Shown: piece by piece, positions 34,878-47,429 of the stretch
Layout of the letters: each line of letters begins with the position of its first letter
Position numbering within the stretch: position 1 is the first letter of the stretch
From: Phytophthora colocasiae
Taxonomy: Eukaryota; Oomycota; Peronosporomycetes; Peronosporales; Peronosporaceae
Reading direction: 5' to 3'
Assembly (NCBI GenBank): GCA_018806915.1
Contig: JAGKQI010000090.1
Location: forward strand, 2,914,001 to 2,978,000
Length of the DNA stretch: 64,000 bases
Notes under the pieces: generated by a model
The model's database searches: none
The model's input: the letters and a program-made list of their open reading frames with translations, nothing else
What the model was told of the DNA's origin: nothing
Translations under genes and position numbers: made by a program

Positions 34878-34969
34878 AATCTTGATCAAGATTACTGGCT
34901 CAGTAGTCCTCGCGATGGACATCATCACACATGAGAGCAATCGGCTTCTCCAAGCCTCATTCTTCAATT
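34878..34969 (+). promoter_or_regulatory. B6 promoter: palindrome plus initiator
   Basis: Perfect palindrome at 34878-34893 and initiator-like element ending about 34969. Confidence 0.55.
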
Positions 34970-35148
34970 AGCTTTCAAAGTATCACCTGAAAACGACCAG
35001 ATCATGTCAACCGAGACACTGTTCGAACTGTTAGCGCACTTCGATGCTATCAACGCGTTAGAAGAAATTATTTGATTAACTAGATAGGTGGACAACTCTT
35101 TGGACTAACCTGCAACGATCTCAAGCTAATTCAATAGCTGTAGATATT

Positions 35149-36114
35149 CTACCTTGACTGATGGGCAATCCAGATTTGGGGCATTCGTTCCGAATGGATA
35201 TCAATCGGTAGTTCAAAGCCTAACTGTTGGATCAGTAGCGTGATAGTTTCCCGGTCACAGTTGAGCTCATCCACATGCTGGTAAATAAACTGATAATGCA
35301 TCCTGTATGACGACTGGATATTCGCCACATTTGGCAGTAGTGCCTTTGTTTTCTGATAGTGAATGTCATTTCGAAGTCTCCATGTGGCATGAAAAGTAAC
35401 TGCAATGTGGATTCTCCATAGCAGTAAAATCACCTTTTGGTTCTTTCGCCATCTTCTGTGTATATCTTGTGATTTTGGGAAGAGCTGCAACCTCCAAGAC
35501 AACTTCGTCACGAAAACACCTGCCCAGTGTATCCACACCTGGTGCCACATCGGCTGTAACGATGAGCACGCGAAAAAGCAATGTTCCACAGTCTCAATCT
35601 CTTGACATATTGGCCGAACACACTGCTGAATTGTGGGGTTGAGCGACGTTAGGAAGTACAATCGCGAACCCACTGTTAAGTCCCCGAAGAACATTCGTAC
35701 CATCACATCATGAACCACAGGCAACATATAATCACGGAGTGACAGCAGACTAGTAAGCATCTGATGTATACGTCCAGCAGGGCAACCAAGATCCTCCATA
35801 GGATGCCGGTTCAACACCGGCACTTGCTGAAGAAGCTTGTTCCAGTCTTTGGGGCGCAGATAGGGAAAGAAATGCGCATTTGTGTTGTCAGAAAGTTTAA
35901 CACCAAATACAGGCGGCAAATGCGTGATCTCCATTGCTTGGATTCCACCAGCTTGCGAATCAGGAATAACGTGGTAAAATACTTGAGAGAGCTGCCTGTA
36001 TAAGGTAAAGATGTCGTGAGGATTAACTTTGGAGCCCAGGATTGGATGTACCTCTGAGCAAATCTTCGTAAAGAAAGCCGTCGAAGTTGGCCAATGACGA
36101 TTGTCATCCAGAAA
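35149..36114 (-). pseudogene. LINE ORF2, 3' part with zinc-binding domain
   Basis: This frame continues the LINE protein downstream of the Copia insertion and ends at 35149. It contains EHCFFACSSLQPMW within a Cys/His-rich block, as in the zinc-binding region found after many plant-type LINE reverse transcriptases. Joined to the other part across the CCAGAAA duplication it would be in frame, so the LINE was open here before Copia arrived. Confidence 0.75.
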
Positions 36115-36528
36115 TTGAGAGTATAGCGAATCGAGGCTTGATAGTGAAGTGAGTAGGAGGAAGTAAATCCAAAAGTGAGTTTATTGAGTTAGCCCGCATT
36201 CACTAATCTACCCTTGCTCTCCTTGAGCTCCCCTTGTAGACCTTTGTGAAACGGGAACGCTTGATGTAACGGGAACGCCTTGTGAAACGGGAACGCTTGA
36301 TGTAACGGGAACGATTGATGTAACGGGAACGATTTGTGCACATCTTGAGATCAGCAAATTGAAGTTCTCGTCCAATCAGAATAGTGTATCCAAGGTAGAC
36401 TGCCAATCGTATTGCAGCATCCACGCGTCTTCCACTGTTGTCCTCACTTGGCACGCGTTGTGCGTGTGAAAGCTGCGTGCTTCGAGGTAGGGACCCAGTA
36501 TAGGAGACGGCGAAGTGCAATCTCAACA
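36115..36528 (-). repeat. Copia 3' LTR with internal minisatellite
   Basis: Contains five or six about 18-bp units of the type GTAACGGGAACGCTTGAT at about 36246-36335. Confidence 0.88.
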
Positions 36529-36535
36529 CCCCCAC

Positions 36536-39500
36536 TCAATTCGACGTCTCGAACTTGGGAATGACGTTGCTGCGTTCCATCAAGTAGCGCAACGTCTTGG
36601 AAGAGAGGCCCTTGGTCAAGTAGTCCGCTAGTTGGTTCTTAGACTCCTGGTAGGTCAGCTCAACCTCGCCACTGGCAATCTTCTCTCGGATGAAATGGTA
36701 GCGAATGTCGATGTGCTTGGTGCGAGCTTGATAACCGACATTCTTCGCCAAAGCCATGGCACCCTGGTTGTCCTCGTAGATCACCGTAGGGTCCACTTGC
36801 TTTGCACCAATGTCCTTGAGTAGTCGACGCAGCCATACTACTTCTTTGATGCACTCACTCAGAGCCATGTACTCTGCCTCAGTAGAACTCAGTGCGACCG
36901 TCTTCTGGAACGTCGAACGCCACACCACCGGAGCACCACACATCATGAGCATCATTCCGCTCACTGAGCGTCTGTCGTCACGGTTACCGGCCCAGTCAGC
37001 ATCCGAGTAAGCCGTCATCTCAGTTCCCAGTAGGCCATCGTACATGATACCCACTTCCTTGGTCTTCAGCAGGTAGCGCACCACCTTGACTCCCGCATTC
37101 CAATGCGCCTCACCTGGAGTTTTCCAGGAAGCGACTCAACTTGGCAACAGCAACCGCAATGTCAGGTCGTGTTCCGCATGTCAGATACATGAGGCTACCG
37201 ATGAGCGATCGGTAGGGCCTTGACTTCATCTTGGCCTTGTACTCCTCTGTCTGCGTGCCGTCGTCCTTGGTCAAGTGAAGACTTGGATCCAGTGGCATCA
37301 GGCTTGGCTTCGCGTTTTCTTGACCGAATTTCTTGATGATCGACTCTGTATATGCGCGTTGAGAGATGGCCAATGTTTTATTGTCCATATCGTAGTCGAT
37401 CTCAATCCCGAGAATAAATCGAGCGCGTCCGAGGTCCTTGATCCGGAATTTGTCCGCGATGCCAGCCTTCACTGACGCGATGACACCCTTGTCCTTTGAA
37501 GCAATCAGCATGTCGTCGACGTAAAGACACACGATACATTCATCGTCACCATCACCTCGGGTGTATACACAGGGATCAGCATCAGCCGCCTTGAAACCCA
37601 TGTCTTTTAAGTGACCATCGATCGTCTCGTTCCAAACACGAGATGCTTGCTTCAGGCCATACAAACTTTGCAGGAGTAGGCAGACGACGTCTTCTTCACC
37701 TTCAGCATCGGCCATCGTCAGGAGCTCACGCAGACCTTCAGGCAATTCCATGTAAATCTCTTCGTCGAGCTTTCCATACAGGAACGCCGTATCCACGTCG
37801 CATTGCTCGATCTCAAATCCTTCAGCACAGCACTTAGCCAGCACAGCACGGATCGAGTTCAGGTATGCCACTGGCGCGTACGTCTCTTCATAGTCAATCC
37901 CGTGACGCTGAGAGTACCCCTTGGCGACGAGACGAGCCTTGTGCCGGGTCACTTCTCCTTTCTCGTTGCGCTTCAACGCGAACACCCACCGACATCCGAT
38001 CGGGCGCTGGTGAGCCGGTCTTGGTACCAGCTTCCATGTCTTGTTTGCAGTAAGTGACTCCAATTCACTTGCAATTGCCTTCTTCCATTCATCGCTGTCC
38101 TCGCCTGACGTCGCCTCTGTATACGTCTTGGGGACTTCCTCCGATGCAGCCATAGCTTGGCCACCTTCAAGTGCGAGCAGTTCGCCACTTGGTTTAACCC
38201 TTTCTTGTGTCATCTTCTGACGCTTGGTCCCCGTGGTTGACGGCAGGATAATCTGCTTCTTGGTTGCGCCAGCCTCTTCCAGGATCGTCAATTTCGTCGA
38301 TGTTACGAGTACGCGAACGAGTAATCATGGGATGGGTGGACTCGTAAGGGATGATTTGACTGTTCACGTCACGTTGAAGTGGAATGACGTCAGCACCTTC
38401 AACAACGACCGGAACAATCTCCATTGAACCCTTGGACGGTTGTCCACTCATGACAGGCACGTTGGTTGCTGGTTCATCTTCATCCTGTACCATGAGGTGC
38501 TGGGGATTGATCGTTTCGATGAACTTCACAGTGCGAACGATTTGCACCTTACCCGTTGACACATTGAGGACTCGGTAGCCCTTCACACCATCCTCGTATC
38601 CAAGGAAACGACATTTGAACGCTTTGGCATCCAACTTGCGACGCTTCTCGTCGGGGATGTGAGCGTAGCCAAGAGCACCAAACACCTTGACGTTCCTGAG
38701 CTGTGGCTTCGATTTGTGCACAATCTCGAACGGTGTCTTCGCAGTCACCGAGTTGGGGATCCGATTGATGATCCACGCAGCAGTGTTGACCGCCTCGACC
38801 CACCACTTCTTGTTGACGCTCTCATGGTAGAGCAGACAACGAGCCATCTCCACGAGGCTCCGGTTCATGCGCTCAGCCAGACCGTTCTGCTGAGGCGTGT
38901 ATGGCACCGTCTTCTCATGCTTGATGCCATGCTGGTTGAGGAACGCCTTGAACTGGCGACCGGTGTATTCACCACCATTGTCTGAACGCAGACGCTTGAT
39001 ACTCTTGCCCGTAGCGTTCTCCATCGCTGCCTTGTAGATTTTGAGCTTGGACAGCACCTCCGACTTCGCTTTCATGAAGTGGACGGTCACGTGACGTGAG
39101 TAGTCGTCAATGAATGTCACAACGTACGTGCAACCACCAGGTGTCCTCGTCTGCATCGGACCCATCACGTCCGTATGCACCAGTTCAAGCACACCTGTAC
39201 TCTTGACGACCTTCTCCGGATGCCTTGGATAGTCGTCAGCTTTCATCTTGCCCATGCAGCAGCCAGCGCATACGTCGTCCCCAGGGACTCCTCCCGTAAT
39301 GCGAGGCACTCCTTCTGCCATGGTAAGTAGTTTCTCATAACGCTTGAACGGGATGTGGCCGAGTCGGGCGTGCACAACAGCCCATGGCTCCTTACGAGTG
39401 GTCGTTGCAGCATGACACACCTCGTCCCCCACTGTCTTCAGCTTGTAGACATTTCCACAGCGCTTAGCTTCCATCACAGTAGCGTCCCCGTAGCGAAAGG

Positions 39501-40551
39501 TACACTTGTCCTTGCTGAACTGGGCGACGACTCCTTTCTCGGCCAGCTTCGACACCGAGATGAGGCTTCCTTCAACTTCTGGGATGTACAGGACATCCGA
39601 CAGCTTGACAGACTTCCCGTCCATCAGCTTCAACCCGACGGTGCCCTTTGCAACTGCGTCGATTTTCGAGCCATCCGCGATCGTGATGCGGACTGGCGTC
39701 TTCAGCTCCTTCATGGACACAAACTTGTCCCGGACGCTGGTCATGTGCGAACTTGCACCAGAGTCGACGAGCCATTCACTCTTGGTCATCGCACTCGTAG
39801 CCATGAACGAGAAGTCGTCGGACGCTTCCTCTTGCGCGGCTTGCCCTCGTTCTTGCTCGGCTTTCTTCTTGCGGCACTCGAACTCTCGGTGCCCTTGCTT
39901 CTTGCAGTAGAAGCACTTGCCGTTGAAGCGACGCTTGCCCCCGAAGTCCTTCTTCTTCGTAGCGAAAGCCTTCTCTTAAGCCGATGACGATTCATCCGAA
40001 GCTTGAACACCAGAGAGAGCTTGAATCGCGTAGGCCAGCGACACGTTTGGCGTATTCTCGAGGACAGTACATATCATCTTGTACTCGTCCGTCAGACTGC
40101 CAAGGAGCAACACGAGCTGGCGAGTCTCATCCAGAGTCTCACCGATCGTCTCCATCTGGAGGACGATCTCCTATAACTGATTGACGTGGGAAGCGAACTT
40201 GGTCCCGGGCTCCATCTTGAAGTTGTTCAACTTCTTGGTGACGAGAAGCCGGTTCTTGAGCGTCTTCTTGTTGAAGTGCTCCTCGAGCATCGTCCACGCC
40301 TCAGCGGCAGTCAGTGCTCCACGGACGTAGACTTGGTACGTGAGACTCACGTCTCCAGCGATAACACCAAGTGCCTTCAGATCGTTGGTCTTCCATTCCG
40401 CCGTGGAGCGATCACTCACTTGGTCAACCTCGGGCTTGATGATCTGCGGTAGCAGTCCCTTCCGAGCGAGCTTCATCCGCATGTTGAACTCCCAGTGGAA
40501 GTAGTTGTCTTCCACGAGCTTGTCGATGTTGTCGGCGTAGCTTGGGCTCAT
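36536..40551 (-). pseudogene. Copia gag-pol, degenerate
   Basis: Gag starts at the ATG at 40551, overlapping the primer site. Recognisable parts in order: gag; zinc knuckle CFYCKKQGHREFEC near 39900; protease WLVDSGASSHM near 39770; integrase with LVHTDVMGP, FIDDYSR and LRSDNGGEYTG; RT with YGLKQASRVW and LYVDDMLIAS near 37500; RNase H with SSTEAEYMAL and YEDNQGA. It is broken by in-frame stops at 40171-40173 and about 39976, and by frame changes near 38240 and 37115. It cannot make a full polyprotein as read. Confidence 0.88.
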
Positions 40552-40557
40552 AACCAA

Positions 40558-40971
40558 TTGAGAGTATAGCGAATCGAGGCTTGATAGTGAAGTGAGTAGG
40601 AGGAAGTAAATCCAAAAGTGAGTTTATTGAGTTAGCCCGCATTCACTAATCTACCCTTGCTCTCCTTGAGCTCCCCTTGTAGACCTTTGTGAAACGGGAA
40701 CGCTTGATGTAACGGGAACGCCTTGTGAAACGGGAACGCTTGATGTAACGGGAACGATTGATGTAACGGGAACGATTTGTGCACATCTTGAGATCAGCAA
40801 ATTGAAGTTCTCGTCCAATCAGAATAGTGTATCCAAGGTAGACTGCCAATCGTATTGCAGCATCCACGCGTCTTCCACTGTTGTCCTCACTTGGCACGCG
40901 TTGTGCGCGTGAAAGCTGCGTGCTTCGAGGTAGGGACCCAGTATAGGAGACGGCGAAGTGCAATCTCAACA
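40558..40971 (-). repeat. Copia 5' LTR
   Basis: 414 bp, TGTTGAGATTGC at its 5' end on the minus strand; minisatellite at about 40690-40780. Confidence 0.88.
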
Positions 40972-40978
40972 CCAGAAA

Positions 40979-42535
40979 GTCTGCTAAACACCACTTGTGT
41001 TTTTCAGCGAGCGATCGACAAAGACATCGAAATTTTGTTGAGCCAGCACCCACAGGTTTTAAATTCAACGTTGGTTCTCGCACCTGGAAATCCTTCAGTT
41101 TGCTCCACCAAATTGGGCACGACAGCGCCCATTGCAAAGTCTTAATTCTGTTGCGCCACTGTGAGACTTCGTCTGGCCACTTGGTCTTGTTCCATTCCCT
41201 CATTATCTGTCTCCACCACAGGGGAAGCATTGTAGCCCTCCACCCGGCTGGTTGTGGTGGGTCTTGTAGTAGGAAGTCACTAGATCGAGGTCGCGAAAAA
41301 TTTCCATATCGTGCACTTATCATAACTAACATCGGTCGGTACCAGACATTTTCATCATCAGGTGGACCTGCCGTGATAGCGACGACATAGTTTTGCACTA
41401 ACTGAAATTGTTGTCGACGGACGATCAGCTTCACTTCCGGAACCCCGACACCGTTCTCTTCTCGTGGTCTCACTGCTAGTCCTTTCCGTACGATATTTAC
41501 CCCGGTTTTCCCCACGCTTACCCGGTTGTACAGTACATACCGGTTTACGATACTTTGCCAGCGATTAATAAACCTGAGTGGGATTGATACCAGTGCTGTA
41601 AAATACCACAAAATCGATAAAATCTCTGTTTGCACAATCAATCTTCGTCCAAGTAATGTTCTAGCCCTTCCATGCCATCTCTGAAGACGTGCCATCAATT
41701 TATGATCCAATTGGTTCGCGAGCATGGTGGAAGTATCGCTGTTTCCAAACGGTATTCCTAGATATTTGACTGTGTCATCCGGTCTCAATGAGCGTAGCGG
41801 ATCCACACTTGGTGCCGAATGTCTATTATTCAGACTCATTATAACACTCTTGGAGTGGTTTAGTAGAGCCCCAGAACCGGCACAGTAAGTGTCAACTAAT
41901 TGTAGCTGGCTTTGCAACTGAGCCTTTCCTTTCGAGAACAACACAGTATCATCAGCAAAGAAAGCCACAGGGATACTTAGATCTTGATCAACCTTTACTC
42001 CTGCGTCTCGGTGTTCTCGTAGCAGGTTTCCAAGTGGTTCGAGTGAGAGGGCAAAAAGATACGGGGATAGAGGGTCGCCTTGTTTCACACCCCTCGTTGG
42101 TATCAAGGAGTCTTGTGCCCACCCATTGATCATCAGTGAGCACCTAGTATCCTTGTACATAAGTCGAATCCATGACAAGAAACGAGGTCCAAAACCTTGA
42201 CGCTCGAGGACCCGGAAGAGGTATTGCCGGTTCACTCTATCGTAAGCTTTAGCAAAGTCTAGAAAGGTTGCAATGCCTTTTTGGTTTCTTGAAGTCACAA
42301 GGTGCTGGAGGTCTCTCACTAGCATTACCTGCTGGTCAATTCGACGTCCTGGGATAAATGCTTTTTGGTCAGGGTGGCTTAGCTTTGACATCAATGGCCT
42401 TAGGCGATTCACCAACACACGTGACACTATTTTCATCTCCACTGGCATCAGCGATATGGGTCGAAAGTTTCCTGGTACACTTCGATCTCCTTTCTTAAAA
42501 AGCAAGGCCACCGAGCTACGCCTGACTCGGTGCGA
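40979..42535 (-). pseudogene. LINE reverse transcriptase, 5'-truncated
   Basis: The open minus-strand frame begins inside the RT domain. Motifs visible in order: NFRPISLMPVEMKIVSRVL, FIPGRRIDQQ, FLDFAKAYDRVN, RGVKQGDPLSPYLFALSLEP and the catalytic FFADDTVLF, followed by the thumb region and the start of the linker. It reads into the Copia LTR at 40978. Confidence 0.85.
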
Positions 42536-43817
42536 CTATCAACGCGTTAGAACAACCCGATACTCGGATTCTTGATACAAGCAACGCTGAGTCAATAGTG
42601 ACTGATCCGGCTACAAGGCCTACAACAAGGAGTCGTAGAACGAAGAAAACACACATCCCCTACTCAACAGATCTGCAAAGGAGGAGGAAAAATGAAAGAG
42701 AAGCTTTGCGGTCAGAAGTGCAGCAACTACGCTACAAACTCGAATACCTCGTTACAACTCAACCAGGGCAGAACACGGGAGGAAACCAAGGGAATCTGGC
42801 CATGTGGCACAGTCGAGCGGTGGCCAATTGCGAAGAGCGAGTACGCTCTGAACGAGTGAATCAAGAGCTGAAAGACATCTTGACGCAGCAGTCGAAGCTG
42901 TTTGCATCCTTCCGTAAGGTACTTCAACGGATTGACTCGGCTCAGGTGAGTGCATCTGCTAGCTTGGTGTGCGTTTAAGTTTTATACTTCGAAGTACTAA
43001 TTCAAACTGCTTTAGGAAATGAAAATCGTTTCGCAACCACTACCGACCGTAGACCGACCATTTTTCGAGATCGACTACAGCGCTCAGGTCTTTGCCGAAT
43101 TGGCGCACAATACTCGTCAATTCCACACCAAAGTGGACGTTAGTACATCCTCGTGGGCCGTTGAGGAGTGTTCGGTTGCCTTCCACTGTCAGTCAAACCT
43201 TGCTCCAAGAGATAGCGAACACTGTTTCAACATCAGATCAAGGACCCCTCTGGCTTGCTCCGTGACGGAAGCTCGACGGATTTTGTGGGACTACGTCACG
43301 GATAAGGAGAACCCGGACACTCGAGAGTCATTTAGCTTTGTACGTTATTCCCCTTTTCATGATTCAAAATGTGTTGCTAATGTGAATTTGTGTTTCCATA
43401 CAGTCGCGTGCAAGAAGCGCCACGGGGGAGAGCGACCACCGGAACTGTATTACGGCTCTCTTTATCTCAGTCGGTTCCAAAGGTTCTCCATCTTTCGTGA
43501 ACGCATTGGGCACGTATCGGATGTTCGAGCGAGCAGGTCGAATTTTCCTGGTGGGAGGCATTAGATGGATCTTACCAGTTGAAGGACTCCAGTTTGAAGA
43601 CAACTACTGTACATCCATCGACCCACTAGAGAACGGCTCGGTGGTTCGAACGTCCTACCAATTGCACTGGCAAAATGCTGATATTCCCCATATCTCAAAA
43701 GCAACTGAGGACAAGGCGATGAACTGCATCGCAGACATATCACGATGCTATCTGCAATCCATGCAGAACGCGCTCCTGGATAGAACTATCCCTTTTACAA
43801 CGCTATATTCGAGCTAA

Positions 43818-44250
43818 AAACGCGAATAGAGTATACCATGTACTTGTAGTATTTTTACGCCAAACACATTTACTTCAAAATGAAGTATTTTGTTGTAAAA
43901 TCACTGACAACACGAAGTTCCAAAACTGGTTGCACTTACATGTAGAACCATCATCAGCACAAATCCGGCTGGAACGCTTTGGAGTTCAAAACTGACTCAT
44001 ACGGTAAGTTTCGTGTACATGTAGTTTTTCCCGCTGTCCGAATTTTTTAAAAATGTTGGATTTGTTTAAAACCCAGAATTCTGGTGGTATGGTATTACTC
44101 AACGCTATGATGCAGCTGGTTTACCATCACAATCGAGTTATCACGGTTTATTCCACAGTGTAGCACTGCTTGCGTGAGCCTGGCCTACGCTTACCCTTGA
44201 TTGCGCCTCACACGCTCATTTAAAATAATTCCTCCACGTCGGCCTAAGTG
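43818..44250 (+). promoter_or_regulatory. B6-A7 spacer
   Basis: A-type initiator GCTCATTTAAAA at 44214-44225; short ATGAAGTATTTTG frame closed by TAG. No gene seen. Confidence 0.4.
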
Positions 44251-45559
44251 ATGACAGACCCCGTCGAGCTGGACACGCTACTGCCGTACCTAGATGGCAT
44301 ATTCGATAACCTCAGAAGCGACGACGATGACGCCGAGGTGATGGCAGATAACCACACAAGCAACTCAGCTGAGCGCCTCAGGCGTAAGCACCTAGTGCCT
44401 TACTCCACCGGCCTCCAGCGTCGCAAGAAGGCCGAACTGCACAAACTAAGGACGGAAGTACAACAACTGGCGGTCAGGAAGGAACGTCTTTTACAAGCTC
44501 TTGGGTCGAAAAAGCCATCGAATACGAGACCTGAGCTTCCAGTGTATTCTGCTGAGCGGCATAGATGGCATACTCAAGCACTGACTCAGTACGAGAAGCT
44601 GAAACGAGCTCAGCGCATGAATCGAGAGTTGAAAGAGATTTTGATGCAGCAGTTCAAGGTTTTTCAGAGTGTCCGGAAAGAGCTTGGACACTGAGACGTC
44701 TTCGAGGTAAGATATACACTATATTGCGTTTACCTGTTGTGTGGACTTGACTGAAGAGATATTTTGTTTTTCAGGATGGAGTTTCTGGAGCGCCTCCAAC
44801 CAACAGCCGATCGCCCGTTCTTCCAGCTCAACTTCAGTGCTCCCATACTTTCTGCATTAGCCAGCAGACTGGATCAACTGAGTCTACAAGCGGATTGGGT
44901 GCTGCCAGAGGTGAACCAAGACTGCATCGTCACGTTTCAAACTCAAAGCGGACACCACCCGGAGAATGGGTACTGCTACGAAGTGAGTTCCACCACACGA
45001 TTAGCGTACTCAGCCCACAAAGCAGGCGATATTCTATGGGGAGTTATATCCAACAAGGAGAACGACGCAGCTGAACAAACCTTTTCCTTCGTAAGTCAAA
45101 TGTTGGAGTGGTTGAGAAAACAATTTACTTACTGAGAGTTTGCTGTTGCAGGCGCGAGAACGAACACCTCAATATTGCGACGAAGTCTTCAACACGAGCA
45201 GCATAGCGTCGCTTATCATGCAAGACGCTTACCAACCACCGTTTTGTGTGGACGCGGTGAGTACGTTCCGTAAATACGAGGAGGGGGACCGAGTTATCAT
45301 CGTTGGATCGATGGGGTGGCTGCTTCCGGCTGAAGGGCTCGAGTTCGAAGGTAATTACTGGGCAGTGATATCGTCTCCACCAACATCTCTTGGAAACACT
45401 TCCGTCGTTCGATTCTGCTACAGACTTCGAGTTAAAAACGGCGGCTTGCAGTCGTTTGAGCGGACCCAAAAGATTATTCATTGCATCGGTAGTCAAATTC
45501 GGTGTTATCTACAGCTGCAACAGGATTCGTTCTTGGATCCAGGACATTGTGTTAAGTAA
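44251..45559 (+). pseudogene. Array gene A7, nonsense mutation and altered acceptor
   Basis: The ATG at 44251 is retained (GTGATGACAG). AGA has become TGA at 44692-44694, five codons before the end of exon 1 (44706). The exon 2 acceptor reads TTTTTCAGGATGG, lacking two G of the usual CAGGGGATGG, so the joined frame would shift. The rest of exon 2 (to 45090) and exon 3 (45152-45559) are open. Confidence 0.85.
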
Positions 45560-45736
45560 GTAATAAACGGATCGTTCATTGCAGAGTTTAGAAAACTCGG
45601 TCGAACGAAGGTACAGTATGTACACAAACATTGTTCTAAAGCTTCTCTACAAACTTGCAACTTGTCATACAAGCAGACGACTTCCAAGCTGATGCCCATA
45701 GGTTTGTGTCCTAATCGCGTCGCATAATCTGTCAAC

Positions 45737-45827
45737 AATCTCGATCAAGATTACTGGCTCAGTAGTCCTCGCGATGGACATCATCACACATGAGAGCAAT
45801 CGGCTTCTCCAAGCCTCATTCTTCAAT
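45737..45827 (+). promoter_or_regulatory. B7 promoter: imperfect palindrome plus initiator
   Basis: Palindrome with the T-to-C change at 45737-45752; initiator-like element ending at about 45827. Confidence 0.55.
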
Positions 45828-47139
45828 TAGCTTTCAAAGTATCACCTGAAAACGACCGGAACATGTCAACCGAGACACTGTTCGAACTGTTAGCGCACTT
45901 CGATGCTATCAACGCGTTAGAACAACCCGATACTCGGATTCTTGATACAAGCAACGCTGAGTCAATAGTGACTGATCCGGTTACAAGGCCTACAACAAGG
46001 AGTCGCAGAACGAAGAAAACACGCATCCCCTACTCAACAGATCTGCAAAGGAGGAGGAAAAACGAAAGAGAAGCTTTACGGTCAGAAGTGCAGCAACTAC
46101 GCTACAAACTCGAGTACCTCGTTACAACTCAACCAGGGCAGAACACGGGAGGAAACCAAGGGAATCTGGCCATGTGGCACAGTCGAGCGGTGGCCAATTG
46201 CGAAGAGCGAGTACGCTCTGAACGGGTGAATCAGGAACTGAAAGACATTCTAGCTCAGCAGTCGAAACTGTTCGGATCTTTCCGTAAGGTACTTCAACGG
46301 ATTGACTCGGCTCAGGTGAGTGCATCTGCTAGCTTGGTGTGCGTTTAAGTTTTATACTTCGAAGTACTAATTCAAACTGCTTCAGGAAATGAAAATCGTT
46401 TCGCAACCACTACCGACCGTAGACCGACCATTTTTCGAGATCGACTACAGCGCTCAGGTCTTTGCCGAATTGGCGCACAATACTCGTCAATTCCACACCA
46501 AAGTGGACGTTAGTACATCCTCGTGGGCCGTTGAGGAGTGTTCGGTTGCCTTCCACTGCTAGTCAAACCATGCTCCAAGAGATAGCGAACACTGTTTCAA
46601 CATCAGATCAAGGACCCCTCTGGCTTGCTCCGTGACGGAAGCTCGACGGATTTTGTGGGACTACGTCACGGATAAGGAGAACCCGGACACTCGAGAGCCA
46701 TTTAACTTTGTACGTTATTCCCCTTTTCATGATTCAAAATGTGTTTCTAATGTGAATTTGTGGTTGAACACAGTCGCGTGCAAGAAGCGCCACGGGGGAG
46801 AGAGGCCATCGCAACTGTATTACAGCTCTCTTTATCTCAGCCGGTTCCAAAGGTTCTCCATCTTTCGTGAACGCATTGGGCACGTATCGGATGTTCGAGC
46901 GAGCAGGTCGAATTTTCCTGGTGGGAGGCATTAGATGGATCTTACCAGTTGAAGGACTCCAGTTTGAAGACAACTACTGTACATCCATCGACCCACTAGA
47001 GAACGGCTCGGTGGTTCGAACGTCCTACCAATTGCACTGGCAAAATGCTGATATTCCCCATATCTCAAAAGCAACTGAGGACAAGGCGATGAACTGCATC
47101 GCAGACATATCACGATGCTATCTGCAATCCATGCAGAAC

Positions 47140-47295
47140 GGGAAAATCTATGGAGCTCGAGGTTACGGAGCTCGAGCTACCAATAAATCGTATGTGTCGA
47201 CCAAAAAAAAAATAGTCAACACAAAATTTTATTTTATCGCAAAATGAATTAACTCCGACAGTAATTGTCAAAGAGTTAATTGGATATTTAATTTG
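47140..47295 (+). repeat. Left TIR
   Basis: Matches the reverse complement of the right end through TTGGATATTTAATTTGGC, with scattered differences and a longer A-run. Confidence 0.82.
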
Positions 47296-47429
47296 GCGAC
47301 CAGAGGAAGCTTATCCGTCAATGTTGTGCTACTTTTCAATATTCGGTTATGAAACCCACGTGGCCTGTAAAACTAGTCGCGAAACCTACATTTGCCTTTG
47401 CTCTTTTTAAGTTCATTCATTCTTTGATT

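Larger units (their letters stand above)
36115..40971 (-). mobile_element. Copia-type LTR retrotransposon nested in the LINE
   Basis: 414-bp LTRs (36115-36528 and 40558-40971) flank a minus-strand gag-pol; CCAGAAA borders both ends (36108-36114 and 40972-40978). The primer site TGGTTATGAGCCC directly follows the 5' LTR on the minus strand, and a GAGTGGGGG purine tract precedes the 3' LTR. The domain order protease, integrase, RT, RNase H identifies Copia. I see a single LTR difference (T/C near 36466 versus 40909), so it is young. Confidence 0.92.
35064..42535 (-). mobile_element. 5'-truncated LINE (non-LTR retrotransposon), split by Copia
   Basis: LINE sequence occupies 40979-42535 and 35064-36114 on the minus strand, flanked by the 17-bp duplication CTATCAACGCGTTAGAA (35047-35063 and 42536-42552). 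The long, non-fixed-length duplication and the 5' truncation inside the reverse-transcriptase domain are what target-primed reverse transcription produces. No endonuclease domain remains. The 3' end (TAATCAAATAATTTC) has no poly(A) tail. Confidence 0.88.
35005..43817 (+). pseudogene. Array gene B6, split by LINE and nested Copia
   Basis: Exon 1 starts at 35005 and is cut after codon 19 by 7.5 kb of nested retroelements, resuming at 42536 with a 17-bp duplication and ending at 42945. Exon 2 is 43016-43339 and exon 3 is 43404-43817, both open. Distinct marks are ILTQQSKLFASF, NIRSRTPLACS and an intron 2 ending TTTCCATACAG. Without the insertion the gene would be intact. Confidence 0.9.

Noticed and set aside
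40646..40978. C-terminal extension of the LINE RT frame through the Copia LTR
   Set aside because: The RSRYIKRSRF-type repeats are translation of the LTR minisatellite; the same frame appears at 36203-36535 in the other LTR.
42536..42552. Start of a separate partial B gene
   Set aside because: The 17 bases are the LINE target-site duplication; joining them to 35005-35063 gives one B6 exon.
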